This document shows, piece by piece, positions 32,561 to 34,199 of a stretch of DNA of 34,199 nt (positions are counted from its first letter, which is position 1; each line of letters opens with the position of its first letter). The DNA comes from Bacillota bacterium (GTDB taxonomy: Bacteria > Vulcanimicrobiota > JAMDEM01). The notes beneath the pieces are model-generated. The model searched no databases. It was given only the letters and a program-made list of their open reading frames with translations, and was not told where the DNA came from. The translations under genes were made by a program, and so were the position numbers. The stretch spans positions 1 to 34,199 of the forward strand of contig JAMDEM010000028.1 in NCBI GenBank assembly GCA_023486985.1. The letters are read 5' to 3'.

Positions 32561-33877
32561 TTATTCCTTGCTTGCCGGCTTGTAAACTGGTTTTACCTGC
32601 ATTCCCGGGTGAATTTTAAGCTGTCCTTCCACAATTATTTTTTCCCCAGCTTTTATCCCCTTGTTAACCACTACTAAATGGTCTGTTTTATCTCCCAATT
32701 GCAGGGTTCTCAGCTCTACTTTATTATCCGGTCCTACCACATAAGCTATTTTATCGCTCTGTAATTCACTGACCGCCTTTTGAGGAATCAGGATAGCATT
32801 TTCTTTATAATTTAATGCCAGCCGGATCCTGCCAAACATACCGGGCCGTAGCAAGTAGTCGGGATTGGGAAATTCTCCTATCACCAGAAGAGTGCCGGTT
32901 TTAGGATCCAGGGCGGGCTGAGCTATTACAATACGGCCTTTTTCAGGATACCTGTTACCGTCGGCTAAAATCAATTCCAGTACGGGAAAGGCTTCATATC
33001 TGTTTTTTTTCTTTGCTATTCGCTTCAGTATAATAAGGTAATCTTCTTCGCTGATATTGAAATTAACCCGCAGATGATTCAAATTGGTAATCGTGGTTAA
33101 CAAAGTGGCTTCACCCTGGCCGACCAGATTGCCCGGTGCAACCAGCCGCCTGCCCGCCACCCCGTCAATCGGAGAAGTAACGGTGCAATAACCCAGATTG
33201 ATTTTGCAATTCTCAACGTTTGCCCGGCAGTCTTTCACTGAAGCTTTTGCCTGTGCAACGGAATTCACCTGATCCAGAACCGTATTACGGTACATAGCTT
33301 TCTTAGCGATAACATCGGCTTTAGCCACCTGCAAATTTGCCGCCGCATTGTCATAATCCTGGCGTGGAATAGCTTTTTGTTCCATCAGCGGTTTCAAGCG
33401 GGCTTCCGTTATTTTCGCCAGAGAGAGCTGTGCTTCAGCCGAAACCAGATCGGCTTTGGCTCTTTGCACGGCAACTTCTTGCCGGGCGTAAGCTAAGTTA
33501 GATACAGCCTGAGCCAGTTTAGCTTTAGCAGATTCAAGATTGGCTTCATAAGTACGCCTGTCCAGAATAAAAAGTAACTGCCCCTTTTTCACGAACTTGC
33601 CCTCTTCAAAACACTGTGTCATTAGAAAAGCCGGCACCCGGGCTCTGACTTCCACTGTGGCGGATCCGGTGGAGGCATCAACCGTGCCAACATATTCACC
33701 ATAAATAGGTACGGTTTTTTTGACGGCATTGGCTACCAAAACTGTGGGAATTTCACCCTGCAATGCCGGACTTTCTTTGGCTTTTTGCCCGGAAACACAT
33801 CCGGCTATGCCTAAAAATAAAAAACTGACCAGGAATAACCCGGTCAGTAATTTGCTTGAAACTTTTCTTTTTTTCAT
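32561..33877 (-). CDS. AcrA-like periplasmic adaptor lipoprotein
   Basis: A 438-residue adaptor, first gene of the adaptor-RND-NodT operon. The signal sequence ends in the lipobox LGIAGC. Lipoyl halves are VEVRARVPAFLM...GKFVKKGQLLF and GYCTVTSPIDGVAGRRLV, bracketing an alpha-helical hairpin rich in Ala and Lys. LLRPGMFGRIRLAL and ILIPQKAVSEL mark the beta-barrel. I place the start at ATG 33877, because GGAG lies 8 bases upstream. The ATG two codons earlier is only 2 bases from that site. A predicted promoter lies about 25 bases further upstream. Confidence 0.94.
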   Translation of the reverse strand: MKKRKVSSKLLTGLFLVSFLFLGIAGCVSGQKAKESPALQGEIPTVLVANAVKKTVPIYGEYVGTVDASTGSATVEVRARVPAFLMTQCFEEGKFVKKGQLLFILDRRTYEANLESAKAKLAQAVSNLAYARQEVAVQRAKADLVSAEAQLSLAKITEARLKPLMEQKAIPRQDYDNAAANLQVAKADVIAKKAMYRNTVLDQVNSVAQAKASVKDCRANVENCKINLGYCTVTSPIDGVAGRRLVAPGNLVGQGEATLLTTITNLNHLRVNFNISEEDYLIILKRIAKKKNRYEAFPVLELILADGNRYPEKGRIVIAQPALDPKTGTLLVIGEFPNPDYLLRPGMFGRIRLALNYKENAILIPQKAVSELQSDKIAYVVGPDNKVELRTLQLGDKTDHLVVVNKGIKAGEKIIVEGQLKIHPGMQVKPVYKPASKE

Positions 33878-33902
33878 TAACATCGCTCCGCCTGTTTTAA
33901 AA

Positions 33903-33931
33903 TTTATAAATTATTGATTAATCATAGTGAA
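33903..33931 (-). promoter_or_regulatory. Probable promoter of the AcrAB-NodT-like operon with a small palindrome
   Basis: Minus-strand TTCACT (33931-33926), 17 bases, TATAAA (33908-33903). The spacer contains the perfect 10-bp palindrome TGATTAATCA (33915-33924), a candidate binding site for a local repressor. From here to the -35 of the divergent promoter at 34086 I see nothing but a GAAAGGGTGAGGGG fragment (34037-34050) like the composite repeats. Confidence 0.45.
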
Positions 33932-34085
33932 AATATTTTCTCCGTATTAAGGTGTTTTTGTTGCAAGAAAGATTTTAATAAATAATTCACTAGGTTATGG
34001 GATAATTCCTTCAGAAGAATGGTCGGATTCAGAAGGAAAGGGTGAGGGGTTTTTAATAATTTCAAAATTCGTCGTAACACAAAAG

Positions 34086-34114
34086 TTGAACATGGTCGCC
34101 GTTTCAGTTATAAT
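34086..34114 (+). promoter_or_regulatory. Strong sigma70-type promoter reading out of the right edge
   Basis: TTGAAC (34086-34091), 17 bases, perfect TATAAT (34109-34114). It is divergent from the efflux operons. A short open start MPADNA at 34180 follows but has no ribosome site, so the gene it serves probably begins outside the window. Efflux regulators are often encoded in this position, but that is only context. Confidence 0.55.
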
Positions 34115-34199
34115 ATTTTCGTGTTTAATATAAAACTTCATATCTCTCTTCTTTAATTAAAAGTATTCTTGTTATTCTTATGCCCGCCGATAACGCTTA

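Overview
The window comes from a diderm (Gram-negative type) bacterium. It carries two complete tripartite RND efflux systems with outer-membrane channels, and several lipoproteins with lipoboxes. By eye the base composition is moderately AT-rich, and promoters look like ordinary sigma70-type TTGACA/TATAAT. GTG and TTG starts are frequent. No rRNA, tRNA or phylogenetic marker gene is present, so I do not assign a phylum. Many conserved-hypothetical families, uncommon N-terminal leaders and abundant intergenic palindromic repeats suggest an environmental, poorly sampled lineage.

Layout. (1) 1-1283, minus strand: a sugar ABC importer, with a substrate-binding lipoprotein followed by the N-terminus of its ATPase, which runs off the left edge. 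(2) 1641-2969: an AAA ATPase of the AAA_14/DUF4143 type. (3) 3071-6067, minus: a mannoside operon, a GH130-like enzyme followed by a GH125 exo-alpha-mannosidase, with stacked palindromes in its promoter. (4) 6.3-14.3 kb: an accessory stretch. It holds a second DUF4143 ATPase on an apparently leaderless mRNA, a REP/BIME-like element, a solo PIN protein, an ankyrin protein, a frameshifted and truncated cas1 remnant, a wHTH-MNT/HEPN pair, a coiled-coil L,D-transpeptidase-like protein, a VapBC pair and a DUF6125-like protein. (5) 14.3-21.9 kb: mixed housekeeping and hypothetical genes (a large membrane protein with an internal duplication, flavin reductase, ZU5-like lipoprotein, DUF1003, DUF488, YaiI/YqxD). 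(6) 21.9-33.9 kb, minus: two head-to-tail RND operons, adaptor-RND-NodT channel and adaptor-RND-TolC channel. A strong promoter at the right edge points out of the window.

The most unusual signal is a shared N-terminal leader on three otherwise unrelated proteins: the GH125, the GH130-like enzyme and the L,D-transpeptidase-like protein. Each starts M-x-K-[IK]-[DN], runs through 30-40 low-complexity residues and reaches a K-D-x-V-x-[IL]-[SG] motif at residues 34-52. None has a Sec signal peptide. I infer a common targeting or export tag, which is untested. The second strong theme is palindromic control. At four toxin- or ATPase-type loci (6344, 8362, 11125, 13678) perfect inverted repeats overlap the -10 box, transcription start or start codon, as expected for autoregulated modules.

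Dispersed repeats are of at least three kinds. One is a composite element with GTCATTGCGAG, a CCCTCTCCC hairpin and TTGCAA. Another is a 70-bp element present twice, 14 kb apart. The third is a 289-bp element bounded by inverted GTAG-plus-hairpin ends. The only CRISPR-related sequence is the dead cas1; no array is visible.
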